Positions 33,665 through 46,989 are shown, counted from the stretch's first letter. The stretch is 64,000 bases of DNA from Epinephelus fuscoguttatus (GCF_011397635.1 NC_064775.1:12736952-12800951); one strand, 5' to 3'. Program-made: numbers and translations. Notes: a model not told the origin generated them from the letters alone.

Positions 33665-35670
33665 TAACAGTAGATCACTTGGTCTCATAATTAGTTTTCT
33701 GTTCACGCATCATCTAGTGCGCTCACAGTCTTGGCACTTGTAGTGTGTACAGTGCATGTAGTCACATATTTTTGGCAGCACGTGAGAGTGTTGCACCACA
33801 TGGATGTAGTGAAATCTATTGATTTGCTGGTTACTGTAGTTCTGGGGAAGTTACAAAAACAAACAGGGGGAAATACTGCAGTCGTTGGGGGCTATTTTTA
33901 GCTGTGGATGTTGGATTGAATCAAAATTACAGTGTGTGTGTTCATGGTTATGAAGAAACATATTGCCCAGTGTGACACTGTGGCTTAATGGTGTGTTTTT
34001 ATTCTCTTTTGAACAACAGTGGAAGTCTATAGTGTATAGGAAGAGGATATACCAGGTTTGTACTTTTTGTTCTTTGTTGATGATACACAAATATTCAGGG
34101 AAATTCAATTCAATTCAAGGGAAAACAAAAGGTGGAGGCTATATCTTACTCTCCTATTAAAGTCCTTTTCCATGCCTGAGTAGCCACTGTATGTAAACAC
34201 AGGCCATAGGGAAAGCAGAGCAGGTGCTTGCCATCCTTTTTTTTTTTCAAACGGAAGACGTTGTATCCATTTCTTCCTGATATAATGTTGTGTCTGGATT
34301 CTCTGGATGTAAGAAAGGCAAGAAACTGTCAGAAAGGACAACATGAATTATTTCAAGTGATATGTCGGGAGACCGCTGCATAGATGCCCTTTAGGAGTTG
34401 TCAATTTGATATCTCACCCAGTAGTGCACACACACATACACTCACACACTTACAGATGCATGCACAAGACACACAGCGTCCAGTCAGAAATTCTCATATA
34501 AGAGGACAATTAGAGTGTCTCATTTTCCCCTAATATCAATCATACAGCTCATGAATAAAGACAATTAGGTCCTCATGATTCCATACAATTGCATCTGCCC
34601 TTTGAGCTCCCCCTCTGATTTGGGAGCTATGCCTCTTGGGTATATGGCGCTCTCATCACCGCAACTCAGTGTGAGCCACCGCAGTCAATAATAGGAGACA
34701 AAACAGAGGAGGCAAGGGCCCGGTTTCAGACTAGATCAGATCCTCTGGACGCGTGTCACTCTTCATTAGGGAGGCGGGGTAGCAGGGGATGCCCTTAAGG
34801 TGAGGATGGCCACAGAGCGGAGGGGGTAAAGGGAGGGAGTGAGGGAGGGGCGGAGTGGCAGCTGTGGACAATGACAGAATCTGTGTCCAAGGGCCCCTCA
34901 GGCCAAACACCAGCTCTCCTCCACCCTGAACTGATCTCTCGCCTCTAGACCCACTGAGGAGGGAGGGAGAGAAGAGAGACAGAAATAGACCAGTCACACT
35001 CAGTGGACTTTCTATCCAGACTTGCTGTACTCAAGACTCCGGCTGACATTGATGTAACACATCACATCAATGTGTCTAATGTCATATTCATAGAAATGTG
35101 ATTGGTTTACCTCAGGCATGGGTGGTTCCCTTACAGCACAGCAGCTTGGATAATGTCAGGTATTAATCTTTCATAGCCTCCGTTAAATTAAGCACTTTGA
35201 TTCACTTATTATTAATTTATACTGATTGCTGCAATGTTGCCGTACATGCAGGCAAGGCAGTTACTAAAGGATATCCCTCCCTGGGACTGCCATTTGGGAA
35301 GACAGTGATCTTTTCATAAGTAAGAATGAAGCTTTTCTTTGTGTAAATATCTGCACTTTGTCTAAACAGGTTTGGTGAGTTTTAAGTTTTCACTTCATTT
35401 GATAGATCTCACAATCTTTCCCTGGCTTTTAATCCAATCTGATACTTCTTGCATGTACTGTCATGGTTAATCGATTCATTGTCTGGTCTTCAAAATGTTT
35501 ATAAAATAGTAGTGAAATAAATTACTAAAAATGGCCATTACAATATCCCAAAGCCTGAGGTGACATCATCAGATATCTTGTTTTGTCTGACCACCAGTCC
35601 AAAAGCCAAAGACTTTGCATTACTTTTACATGAGACAAAGAAAAGAAGCAAACTACCTACCTACATGTTA
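33665..35670. other. Gene-free region; candidate conserved element
   Basis: The segment 34485-34790 is repeat-poor with TAAT cores and looks like a conserved non-coding element. The rest is anonymous. The minus-strand frame at 34731-34997 is low-complexity and is not called. Confidence 0.35.
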
Positions 35671-35675
35671 CATTC

Positions 35676-36095
35676 CGAAGATTAATACAGCAGCAAACGA
35701 CTATTTGCTAAGTAGAGATACAGTTGAGTAATGGCGTCCTGAGCAGAGAATGAAGTCACACTACTTCTGAGTGTTGTAATCCGAGCTACTCTGTTGTTTT
35801 CTGTCATAGACAAATCAACAACATGTGCATGTTAGTCCATGTGAATGCCTGTGGGTGTATCCCATTAGCTAGCTGATCGCCACCGTTCTGCATCATGCTC
35901 ATAAGATAATTACTGCTGATAACGAGACAACATCATCACAGAAGCATAGTGCCCACCTTTGGGTTCAACAATGGTAAAATACTGCTTATTGTTAGCTGCT
36001 AGCCGCCAAATCAGCCACCTCCATGTTGAGAGCCATATGGAGACAATTCCGCTCCCAGATTCTGAATCTCTGGATGATACATACAGCTCCTTTAA
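35676..36095 (+). repeat. Three-copy dispersed family, copy 2
   Basis: This is the longest of the three copies. It shares 'attaatacagcagc', 'gtaatccgagctactctg', 'gcatagtgcccacc', 'ctccatgttgagagcc' and a terminal 'cagctcctttaacatta' with its relatives. The 61-62-codon frames here lie in repeat DNA and are not genes. Confidence 0.6.
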
Positions 36096-36862
36096 CATTA
36101 GCAGTAAATTAATATTGGATTACATGTTGCATTGGTTTCTGTGAATCCTTCATTCTTATGTAAGCAGTCTGGGTCAAATGTGGGAATGGCGGACTCCGCC
36201 GCTAATACTGAAATATAATATATGGTGAGGTAATTACTAAATGTTAATACATTAAATGGCTATTACAGGAAAAATTATGGCCATAAAAATGATCAAAATG
36301 GGGTTTGATTTCATGTAAATCACAAGGACTATAACTTTGGTTACCGAAAAGTTGACATTCTGGAGTTTGAATTTTTTTCTTTTAACACATCACATTTGCA
36401 TTACAATATTATTGCCGCTGATGTTTTTCCAACACACGCGTTTTTGTCATCAGCAACACATCAATCTAATAGCCTCATCTCAAAGAGGACAATGGGGGCT
36501 GTGACGGAGGCTGTGGTGCTCTCCTGCCACACGTAGGTGGCACACACTTGCCTTATTAGCCAGGTCAAACATAATCAGTGATAGACACGGCAGGGCTGCT
36601 TAATTATGGCTGGCAGCTGGCAGCGGGGGCCTTCCTTTAGGGGCCGGGTTATGCCCATGCATGAACCCCACCACCACCACCACCACCCACCCACCCACAC
36701 TGCCCCAAATGAAGAATAAATCTAACCTCCCTTTTGTTTGGAGTGATGCATGTGGCAGCCCCTTCATTTAAAGCAAGAATAAAAATGTGGACAGAATTCG
36801 GGATTAATAGAGGGGAATGGGGCATTAAATTAGTGTAATTGCGAGGTAACAGCGGTGCATGC

Positions 36863-36900
<38 letters not shown>

Positions 36901-37904
36901 GTAATAAAACTATCCCTCCAACAAGAACAAATCCTTTCCTCAGAACAAACCAACAATGCACCTGAGCTATTACAGGGCTCTGATTTTTCAATTTCATAAC
37001 ATGGAAAGCCAGACAGCCTGTTTGCCGCACTTTGGATGACACGACAGATGTATTCACATGGCAGCTTCCTCCCAACTAGGCAGAACACATCCTGAAAAGC
37101 CACCTAAGCTCCTGTCGCAAACAGCTTGTAAATCTGCACTTAAATGAGAGCAAGCGAGCGCCCGACTCCTGCCTGTCTGCCTGCCTGCTGCGTCACCGAA
37201 GAAATATGGCTTCATGAAGTTTGCAACCAACAAAAGGGGGAGAAAGAAGCAGTCGCAGGCTGATATACTGTGTGATTATATTGTTTCTGCGCCGAAATGT
37301 TGCTCCGATCAAAACAGTCCACTTTGTGCTTGTGTGTGCAGTGAAAAAAAAACAGCTGTGTGTGTGTGTGAGAGAGACAGAAAGAGAGACACTGTTTGAA
37401 GCCGCAAGCAGTTGTGCACTCTGATCTCCCAAGGCTGTCTGTCTACACACACACAGACACACACACACACTCACATGCAGACCCCCTGATTCAGCCCCCT
37501 CTGGTATATTGATCCACTTCATTCTGCCTCAATGAGATGCAGACAGCATCCCAGCACCCAGACCGCTCATAATCATGATATAACACTCGGCTGTATTGAA
37601 ACCTGCCATAGGAAGGCATAAATCGGATAATGCAACGGCCGGGATAATGAACAATATCAGATGACATATGGATGTTGTCATGCACAGCCCATAATGAAAC
37701 ATAAATGTGTGTTGTGTGATGTTGAATTGGTGCCCCCATGCAGGAGCAGCACACAGCTGCAAACACGTTGTTTTTTTGTCCTGCTCCATACAGATTGCAG
37801 GGGAAGTTATAAAAGCGAAGTGCACTTTTAAAGCTGGACCTTGGACGGCGCTCCATTCACACTCAATTGCCACTCTCTGCTGTGTGTTTATGTATGGCTG
37901 TGTG

Positions 37905-37912
<8 letters not shown>

Positions 37913-37945
<33 letters not shown>
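37913..37945. repeat. (TG)n microsatellite
   Basis: About 16 TG units after a short TA stretch. Confidence 0.95.
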
Positions 37946-37946
<1 letters not shown>

Positions 37947-39869
37947 GTGGATGTGAACTTAAATCCACTTTCCTCCCTGCTCCCTTCCCCTTCAGCCTCT
38001 CCCCATCACATCACACCGTAGCCATGGCAACTATTCTGATCGATCCAGTGCCATCTAATACCAAATGTTTCTCCAAACCAAAACTTAAACAATCAGGCAG
38101 TCGTCAGAGACGAGGTGACGGCTCCAGCAGAGGAGCATGATGGGAGCAGGGTAGGCTGTCAGTCTTATTGTGAGCAGTGGCAAGATGGTGCATTCAGTTC
38201 AATACAACTCCTGTGCTACAGATGTGCTTTGCAGACGAATAATACAACTGATCATCGCAACAATATCACAAACTGATTAGTTTTTATTTATTGATTTAGA
38301 ATTGGGGAAAAAACTATTTGTAGAAAAAATAGATTTCAGGCCCTCCAACAATGTGTCGGGTGAAGACTGGGTCATTGTAATGACCTAGTTCAGATTTTTT
38401 GAGGGGTGAAATAGCAATCTGTGACAAATCTGTATGCTTATTTTGCTTTTACTATAATTACTATAAATAAACTATTTAAAAAATCATTCAGTTAAATGAA
38501 TACTTTCTTATTTTCTTTGATATTTTTGTCATATACAGACATACAAATATGATTGTTGGGTAATATGTATGTCACTATTGTCTAATGTCATGTAAGTATT
38601 TGACTGTAAGGAGACAATACAATATACAGATGGTAGTTTATGCGCAAAATCTGTCTAAACTGAAAAGTTGAGCTGTGAAAATGGTCAAGTAAAAAACAAG
38701 CAAAACAGCCCTTATCATTATTTGTTAGCCACGGTGTTTGTGATGATTTCTTGTTAGTTCTTGTTCCTTTTCGCAATAGATAAAATGAATATAAAAGATA
38801 ATAACAATAATAATAGTAATATTTGGGGACCATGCTGAATGTGCTAGGTCTGGCACTGCTGAAAAATACACCCTGTGGCCTTGAGAGCTCGATGCGATGC
38901 CACTAAACAAAAGCAAATGAAGAAAACATCTTTGCCAATTTGAGAACCCATTAGGCCCAGTACACTTCAAAGTGAGTACACACAACAAAAATACAGATAG
39001 GTGCTGCAAAACAGAAAACAGAATCAAATGAAGAAAAACAACCAAATACAGATTGAAAAATCAGACGTGTGTTTTTTATGAATGTTGCCAGAGTCACCAT
39101 ATAATACCAGAGACACAAAGAAATGTAGTGCAGACTTTAGTGCCTGCCCAGCAGCTGGAGGGGGGTGTACGGGTTTATGTGAGGAGGGATGTGTCACGTT
39201 TACTTTATGTCAACAGCCATGGATAGCTGGTCAGGGTTCAGGGTTCACACTGTGATATTTCACCATGTCTCTGTTCCCCTTAAACTTGCAGCGTTAGAGC
39301 CCGCGTTTATATCCAGAAGCAGTCTCGCAGCAGATCTCTCGGTCTGTCTGCGTCTTTTTATGTCTTTGTGCGTGTGCGTGCGGAGACAGAAAACCTTCCA
39401 AAAACATAAAGCAGAATCAAACACAGAGAGGAGGAAGAAGTAGAAGTGAGGACGAGGGGAAAAAGAGAGGAAGGATGAATGAAGAGAAAGCTTATTACCA
39501 GAAAACAGATGGCCCCCCAATTCACAGTGGCCCCACGGGGACCTGGAGGGACAACTCTTTGCACCTCCGGGTTACCAGCGCTGCAGAGAGGGGTGGGGCA
39601 CTTAAACACGACTCTGTGTGTGTGCACTTTTGTTTGTTGACTTGTAAACAAAAAGCAAATTTGTGACATCTCTGGCAAGGTGCCACTCGTAAGATTCCCC
39701 AGGAGTTTGTCGCGTTTAAAGACTTTTTGTTACATCTGAAAATGGATCAGGAAAACAACTCAGCCGTGCCATGATGTCGCCTCTGAGGATGAGTCGTCCC
39801 TCTTTACTCTGCTGTGAAAACCATTGGACTTGCATATTCGAAACAGCGGAGTAATCCTTCTACAAAACC

Positions 39870-39878
<9 letters not shown>

Positions 39879-39917
<39 letters not shown>
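39879..39917. repeat. (AC)n microsatellite
   Basis: About 19 AC units preceded by a CCCA-rich patch. Confidence 0.95.
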
Positions 39918-39918
<1 letters not shown>

Positions 39919-40250
39919 TTGGCGTCACCTTTTATTTCATCAAACCCATCACTCAACATCATCGCTGGACGAGCTAATGTCACAACATCCGTAAAATGAG
40001 ATCTCACACGCGCGCAAACATTCACACCCTTTCAGCGTACGTGTGCATATGCAACTGTACGAGTGGACACACACACGCAGATGACAGGCAGTGAGTGGAA
40101 ATGAAGGATTTGGAGTTCCATCCCGTTACATTATGCAGCAGATGGCGTTCAGGCCAAGCCCGGCCAGGCCTCTCCCAGGAGAGAAAGAGTGAGAGAGAAA
40201 GAGGGGAAGAGAGAAGATGGGGGAGGTGTAGAAAGAGGGGTGAGGGACAA

Positions 40251-42259
40251 AGCTGTTGTCGTTTTTTCTTTTTTTTTTTTTTTTTTTTACTTGCGTGAAT
40301 GCACGTGTTTGTTTCCTATTTTTTGACAGACTCCCTCTTGGGTCGCCTGTGGGACAGAATCCTTGTTGTCTCCCCTCCTCTCCTCTCCCACTCCTCCCCC
40401 CTCCTGCCCAGCTGAGGCTACACCTGAGCCCAGCCACGGAGGCCCCGACCCCAGCTGACCCGCCGCCAAGAAGAAGGAGGCAGAGGACAGAGGAGGGAAA
40501 AGGTGAGAGTGGAGGGGACGCAGAGTCGAGGGAAAGCTGCAGGTATAGCTATTAGAGAGGGATTATGGAAGAAAAGTTCAAATCTTCGCACTAACTTCCA
40601 TCTTTGTTATTTCACAAGATCTTTGCATGAAAAAGAGGAGCATGATTATCTCTGTCAGTAAAGCAGCTGTATACCTCGACTAATTTGAACAAAATTCACA
40701 CACACATGCACTGCAGTTGACTTGATCAAATGCCACAATCAATACGCACACACACATACAAAGCGGCCTGTTAAGTCCCCCCAGATCTTTGCCCCCGGCG
40801 CTTTTTGTTTTGTGTTTCCCGAATTAATTGAGCCAACGCTCAAGTGTGGGGCCAGATGTCACTGCGACCTGTGGGGATTATTAGAAATCTGTTTCCCTCA
40901 TTGTTTATGTGGACCCCTTCAAACCACAACGCCTCGCGCTCATCCCGCTGAAGTTTCAGGGAGAAACAAGCCCTGAACCAGATTGCTAATGTACAAAATA
41001 ACAGTCTGCGGCTCCAAGAATGGACACAGAGCTGAATATCGACATGTGGGACATTCTGGGACTTTTCTGTCCCACCTCCAATGGCCATGGCCTGTGCCCA
41101 ATGACCACCAGGGGCCTCCTGATGCCCTCCCGGTTTGGCCCGAACAGCGGCATGCTCCTTGGCAGAGCTCTGGGCCTAATGAACTCATCAGCCAGCTGGA
41201 GGCCCTGGATGGAGGGACAGGGGCCACTTGGGGGAGGCTGCGGGGCCAGAGGGAGGCAAAGAGAGAGGGGCAGCCGGCTGGGGTGCTAGGTATGAGGAAA
41301 ATGGAGGTTCAGGGCGGCCGAGGAGAGCTCACCAACATAGTAAATGAGGCAGGTGCAGCTTCAGAGGGGGGCTGGGGGCCAAGACAGGAGGGTCAGTGGG
41401 CAGGAGGAAGAGGTATGGGAGGCTGTGGAGATAGAAAATGTAGGTCTGTGCTGAACAGGGATGGAGAGGAAGAGATGGAGGCAAGGACTGGATTTATGAC
41501 TCAGTGGCTCCAAAATGGAGTTCAGATGAGCAGCATTAGAGACTGTTTACTGTGTTTTTGGCTAAGCTATGTTCGCCAGCCGCTTCATATTCCACATACC
41601 TACCTACCATCTACCTTTAATTTTGAAAAATATTGTATTTTGACCCTCAGGGCCACCGTAGAATGGTTCCACACCTTAAGAACTAAAGTTAACAGCTAAA
41701 GCTAAGTTATCTGAACTCATTTACTATCCCTGAAGAAAGAGACTGGCTTGGTTTTGTATTTAAATGCTGAAGTCCAGACAACATATAATCCATATCCATG
41801 CAGAACATAACTTTTAACAGTGTGATGAGAGAATAAAAGACGTGGCTTTGTATGAACTGCCGAGCACAGCTGGGTCATTTGCTGACTAATAATTCCTCCT
41901 CTTGCTCTCCAAAGTCATCACACTTATGTCAGCATCATCAACAAGACACGACGATCATCCTGTTCACCGCGCAATCAACAAACTCATCATCCTTCCTCCC
42001 ATCTCACACTGTTCAGTCCCAAGTGCTTTGCTCCCAGTATGTGTGTGTGTGAGCGTGTGTGACTGCACGTCCATGAGAGAAAGTGAGCACCTTTGTGTGT
42101 CCATATGTGTCTGGGTGGCGGAGAACGCGCTGGGTGCCCTGCTGGGAGCACAGATGGTGCCGAGGCCTGCCACTGCAGCACTGACGATGGCCACATTCTC
42201 ACATGAGACCCCCAGCTTTCTGGATCCCACCTCCTGTTCAGGCCTGAACCGACCCCCTA

Positions 42260-42314
<55 letters not shown>

Positions 42315-43550
42315 AGGCCAGGGTCCAGGCCACTGCCTATTTCATTACCCTGGAAGAAAAGACAGACCACAACACATGGACAAGTTGGCGTTCACACACT
42401 GCCCAGAGTGTTCCCCTGTGCGTGAGTGTGTGTCCGAGTGATGTAAGTGATGCAAATGCGAGGAGAGCTACATCGCTGTCAAATTAAGAGTTCCTGATGC
42501 TAAACGCTCCGCAACTTCCTTTCTGTGTTTCACCAACTGCATTTTCTCCCCCTTCGTCTTCATTTCTGCACACTTTCATTTTTCTCCTCCATGTCTGCTC
42601 CTCTCTGTCTTCTCTTTCCGGCCTCTAATTTCCTCTCTCTCCCCTCTCCCTCTCCCAGATGCCCCCTGTGGCTCGCCGTCCACCTGAGAGAAGCCTCATA
42701 CATCTCCTGACAAAGTGACTAATCCTTCCCATTTCACAGCTCCATCCCACTGCTCCCTGAATGTTCAAAACTGTGTGTACGCGCGTGTGTGTGGCGTGTG
42801 TGATAGGTGACAGGTGGGAGTGTGTCACGCAGGTTCAAGGTGTTTTTTGTTGTAACAAGCGGCTCAGACAGCTGCGGGGTCTACTGAGCTCTGACTGATT
42901 AGAGAAATAACTCCATTACAGTCGTCTCGTCACTTTGCAACTTTCTGCTGACAGCTTCTTTAAATTGACGTCCACCTACACAGACACAGACACACACACA
43001 CACACACACACAAAAGCATTTTAATGGTCTTTTTGCCGTGGCCTGAAATACAATTTGATCCTTTCCAAAAACTCAGGTTTCATATTTGCATCTTATTTCC
43101 GCAGAAACTCTGCAATATTAGGCCTCAGCTGGATCGGTGATATAAGCCCTGCGAAGAATAATCATAACCATAAATCAGTCTACTGCTTCCTGTGTGTCTC
43201 CCACCTCTGAATGATTACGGGAACCCCAGTGAGAGGGCATTTTAACCCAGACTAAACTCGTGTTCCTGAGGTGGTCTTTTTAAAGGAATATTTCACCCTA
43301 AAATGAATAAATGGAGCCTTTTGATTGTTTCGAGAGGTGTAAAAAGTTGGATCTGTTCATTTCAATAGCTTGCCAGAACTGAAATGAAACAACCGTGGTT
43401 TTCAAATAACCACAGGGGGTCTAAATATTGCAATAATGCAATAGTAATGGTCTCTTTAAGCACACTGAGCTGTGCGAAAAGGACCAGCTGTCAATAGATG
43501 GGTATACTGTGTGTGTGTTTTGTCTTCTAGGTGCTAGATAATTAAGTTTT
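40251..43550. other. Gene-free region; GC-richer than its surroundings
   Basis: A T-run (40262-40288) is followed by GC-rich DNA. The interval 40983-41699 is open for 238 codons on the plus strand, but the translation has no domain and overlaps other open frames, so I do not call it a gene. The segment 40780-40990 and the segment 43075-43200 look repeat-free and possibly conserved. Confidence 0.35.
42262..42313. repeat. (CA)n microsatellite
   Basis: About 26 CA units. The long frames spanning it (41902-42441 and its antisense) are artefacts of the repeat. Confidence 0.95.
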
Positions 43551-43557
43551 CCACAAT

Positions 43558-43905
43558 CTTAAAGGGACAGTTCGCCCTCAAATCAAAAACACATATTTTG
43601 CCTCTTACCTGTAGTGCTATTTATCAGTCCAAATTGTTTTGGTGTGCGTTGCCAACTATAGAGATGCCTTCTCTCCAATATAATAGTACTAGATGGCACT
43701 TGGCTTGGGCGGCTCAAAGCACCAAAAAATACATTTGAAAAACTCAACATCAATGTCTCTTTCCAGAAATCATAACCTGGTTACTTAAGATAATCCACAG
43801 ACCTTGTTGTGAGCAGTTTCATGTAGGAACTATTTTCTTTCTACCGAACTACACCTGCCAACAGAATCAACACGCAGAAGGAATCATGCATCTACTCATG
43901 GATGA
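43558..43905 (+). repeat. Dispersed teleost repeat ('aaagggacagttcgccc' family)
   Basis: Begins 'aaagggacagttcgccctca'. It contains 'cctgtagtgctatttatcag', 'atagagatgccttctctcca', 'actagatggcacttggct', 'tccagaaatcataacctgg' and 'gttgtgagcagtttcatgta'. I recognise this combination as a highly repeated noncoding element in perch-like fish. Neither end shows a clear inverted repeat in this copy. Confidence 0.7.
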
Positions 43906-43909
43906 GTGG

Positions 43910-44980
43910 GGGCCATCTGCTTTTCACATCATATGGGTTATTTAAAAAAAATCACATACAAATGAGACAAATGCAACTGTTTCACCTTTCAGTGAAAAAG
44001 AATTCAACTTCCCGACGCTCCTGAAAGTGGCAGTAAAACAAAGCTATGATCTAATGTGAGGTTCAGTGCGCACAAACAAACAGCTTTTACCAGCAACGTC
44101 ATGACTAAACCAGGCGTCATCCCTCTGACTGAAATGACCATCCTCTGGTGACTACACCACCCTGCAGTTTGCCTCGCTGTCTCCACAGTCAGTACATCAG
44201 CTGTGGGATGTAATTGCAGCAGGCACAAACAAAACAGCCTTGGAGGGGTCCTTCATGTCTTTGGCCGAGGGCCTTGCGGACGGAGGAGGGGTCCGGGACG
44301 ACGCAGACCACCAAGCATATAGACTATCTCCACTTCTCTGTCTGTAAAGCAATTAGGGTGGTGGGCCGTGTGTGTATGTGTGTGTGTGTCCGTGGGCTCC
44401 AGCTGTCAGGAGGCCTCTGTCTCCTGGTCCTGACATGTCTCCGATACACCCTGCTGTGAGTCTCTCTGTGTCACACACACTCCGCGGACCCGGCCGGAGC
44501 CCAAGGCTAGCTGTCCGTCATCTCACACACATGTGCACACACGCACATTCTCTCTCTCTCAGGCGCACACACATGCTGAGTTTCCACTGATATGGTCCTT
44601 CTGGCACTGTGGTAGTACTTCTCTCTCTCACTCACTGTGTGTGTGTGTGTGTGTGTGTGTGGTGGTGGTGGCAATAAGCATGGCGGTGGCTGCGGGCCAC
44701 GGCAAGTCATCCGTGCTTCCCCTTATCGTTTTAATCACCTCGTTAGGCGCAGCTAGTCCCCACACTTACTGGCCACTGCCCCTCCTCTGGAACCGTGCCC
44801 TGATGACCCGATGCTGGTGGTGCCACCAGGCACAGGGATGCATGATGGGAGGAGGGCGAGAAGAGAAGAGAAACTTCCATCAAGTTTCCTTTAAAAAGTG
44901 TCACTCTGGCCCTGCAGGGTTGTTTCAGTAAGCCTTACATTAATATAGACTAACATACTATAGCACTGCTAAAAGCAATA
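43910..44980. other. Gene-free region
   Basis: The segment 44690-44840 next to a GT tract (44637-44660) is GC-rich and repeat-free and may be regulatory. No exon was seen. Confidence 0.3.
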
Positions 44981-44984
44981 TGTG

Positions 44985-45150
44985 AGCAGATCCCACTGGC
45001 TAGTTCATCGTCTCTGCTCCGCATTGTGCTCACATAGTGGTTAGCGCTGATATGAGGATAACATTGTCTTGGAAGGGTAGTGCCCACCCTCCCTGGTTAG
45101 CACAGTTAGCTCAGTCAGCACTGTTGCTGTTGTTTAGTGCTGTTTATGGA
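44985..45150 (+). repeat. Three-copy dispersed family, copy 3 (partial)
   Basis: 'ctggctagttcatcg', 'cattgtgctcacata', 'gatatgaggataac' and 'gggtagtgcccacc' align with 35870-35960. Confidence 0.5.
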
Positions 45151-45365
45151 GTGAAGAGGTCGAATTATCCTAAAAGCAAAGACCAGTGAAGAGTCCACAG
45201 GATGAACATAGGCTAAACTTTTGTATTCCAACTTTGCTTTTCTTCTTCTGTCCCCCTCAGATTTATCCCCTCACCCTTGGACCCTGAAAACCCAATTGCC
45301 AAGACATGTTGGCAGCAGTAACGGATACACTGAAATATATTTAATATTTCTTTATGTTTCAGCAA

Positions 45366-45605
45366 TGTGTGGTTAGGTTTAGGCATAACAACCACGTGGT
45401 CAGGGTTAGGAAAAGATCATGCTGTGGCTAAAAATACCTGGTTTTGGGGGCACAATCTCTGCTGTAGATGCAGCAATGTCTCAATAAAAAGCATCGGCTT
45501 CTCAGGGCACTATCCCCACTGGAAAAACAGCAACAGGTCACCAAAGGTCACCTAAAAAAGGCACTGGAAACGCAGCAATGATTCACTAAAAACAACCAGT
45601 TTTGT
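45366..45605 (+). repeat. Dispersed GGTTAGG-type repeat, copy 3
   Basis: 'gtgtggttaggtttaggcat', 'ccacgtggtcagggttagga' and 'aaaagatcatgctgtggct' form the head. Degenerate units with 'gcagcaatgtctc' or 'gcagcaatgattc' and A-rich spacers follow, as at 31597. Confidence 0.7.
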
Positions 45606-46077
45606 TGTTTTATGGCCTTGAACGGTGGTCTGCGGCGGCCTGGAGCTTGTCAGGTGGCTTTAGGTGATCTACTATGTGTAGATCAGATTTTCCCTCTATC
45701 TCTCTTTTTCTCTTCCCTATTCTCTATTCCTCTCTGTCTCAAATACATTGGTAGTGACATGTCAAGATGAAAGGAGAAAAAAATAAATCAAACATGAAAA
45801 AGGTTAGGTTAACATTTCGTTATTTCCTATCTATCTTCCTCTTAACTGTTGCTGTCTTCCCTTGGGGGTAAAATTATTATTCTTAATCTCATCTGTCTTT
45901 CAAATGACTCGCAACACTGACGTTTGCCCCTGTTAAGTCTTTATCATCAACACTTTTAGCCCAAATTGACTCAAATTGGAATCAAGCAGACCCAGGTGTG
46001 TGCCACTGAAGCAAAAGTCTTAGTCCCATGTGTGGTTACAGAAAACTGCACATGTCCAAGTCTGAATTATCAGTAAT

Positions 46078-46252
46078 CAAGGGCGTACTGTGGTTTCAAC
46101 GCTGAGGGGGCACATGTGACAGGAGGAGGTTTGGGGGCCCTCTGCCAGACAGTTTTGAGCATCAAACACTTAATTTGCTGCGTTAAATTTGTCAAAATAA
46201 AAGTCCTCTACTCCTTGATGTTTCTACACCTATGTCATGGATAATTAAAAAC
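46078..46252 (+). repeat. Dispersed 'gggcgta...' repeat, copy 1
   Basis: Shares 'ggtttgggggccctctgcca', 'gacagttttgagcatcaaac' and 'aataaaagtcctc' with 54763-54975. The family probably starts 'caggggcgtaga', as also suggested by partial heads near 63546 and, on the minus strand, at 61895-61962. hAT-like ends are suspected. Confidence 0.6.
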
Positions 46253-46259
46253 TAGTAGT

Positions 46260-46866
46260 GACAATTCAAAGGGCATGTCAAGGAGTGAATTCACAATATC
46301 ACTATGGAAACAAGGAATCAAATATCTTTTATAAAGTTTCTTTTTAATGTTCGACAGCAGACAAAACTATACATCTAAAACACAGATGCTGGCTAAAAAC
46401 ATTCGTAAAATAATTTTTAAAAAGAGATTTTTACTTTTATTATTTTCCAAAAGCCAAAATTACACAAACAGGGAGGCTATGTCTGAATTTTCCATCAGCC
46501 TCCCTCACTAAAATGTTGTTAAATCGTCCCCTCCCTAAGGGAAATTGATCCCTTATCTTCTGATCTTATCTTTAATGATAAATGTAGAAAAATAAAGACA
46601 TGTTAGGATGGACTAAAAGTTAAATATCTCCCTCTCTTTCCTCTCTCAACCTGCACTTAAAAAAAAAACGTTATTTTTTTCTTAATCATAATTGCTCACT
46701 GAAAAACCTGTGCACGTGCACGCACTCACAAACGCGGACACGCGTATTTATTTATTTTTCTCCCCATCTTTTATCATGCACACATCTCTGCTTTCCCTTT
46801 GCCCACTACTCCCACGGGAGGTTGAGCGCTTGAGGGCTGAGGGGCGTGAAGAGAGAGGGAGGAGGT

Positions 46867-46922
<56 letters not shown>

Positions 46923-46960
46923 GTGAGGGAAAGGAGAGGAGAGAGAGAGAGGGGGCGGCG
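46260..46960. other. Upstream region of nhlh2
   Basis: AT-rich, then a purine-rich stretch and the GT tracts at 46866-46924. The proximal nhlh2 promoter should lie in the last few hundred bases. I see no convincing TATA box, which would not be unusual for a developmental regulator. Confidence 0.35.
46866..46924. repeat. (GT)n microsatellite next to the nhlh2 promoter
   Basis: About 28 GT units with two T interruptions, then GA-rich sequence. It lies within roughly 700 bases of the first-exon donor. Confidence 0.95.
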
Positions 46961-46989
46961 TTAGACAATACCATTCCTCAAATATATTC

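Larger units (their letters stand above)
36100..40250. other. Gene desert with candidate regulatory blocks
   Basis: No exon was recognised. Blocks 36400-36860, 36900-37130 and 37500-37870 have even composition and no repeat words. GT/CA tracts lie at 36871-36895, 37913-37945 and 39879-39917. A dense neighbourhood of such blocks upstream of a developmental transcription factor is what long-range enhancers of nhlh2 would look like, but no comparison was possible. Confidence 0.35.

Noticed and set aside
45366-45450. Interstitial telomere repeat
   Set aside because: The 'ggttaggg' words are isolated within a longer dispersed repeat and do not form a TTAGGG array.
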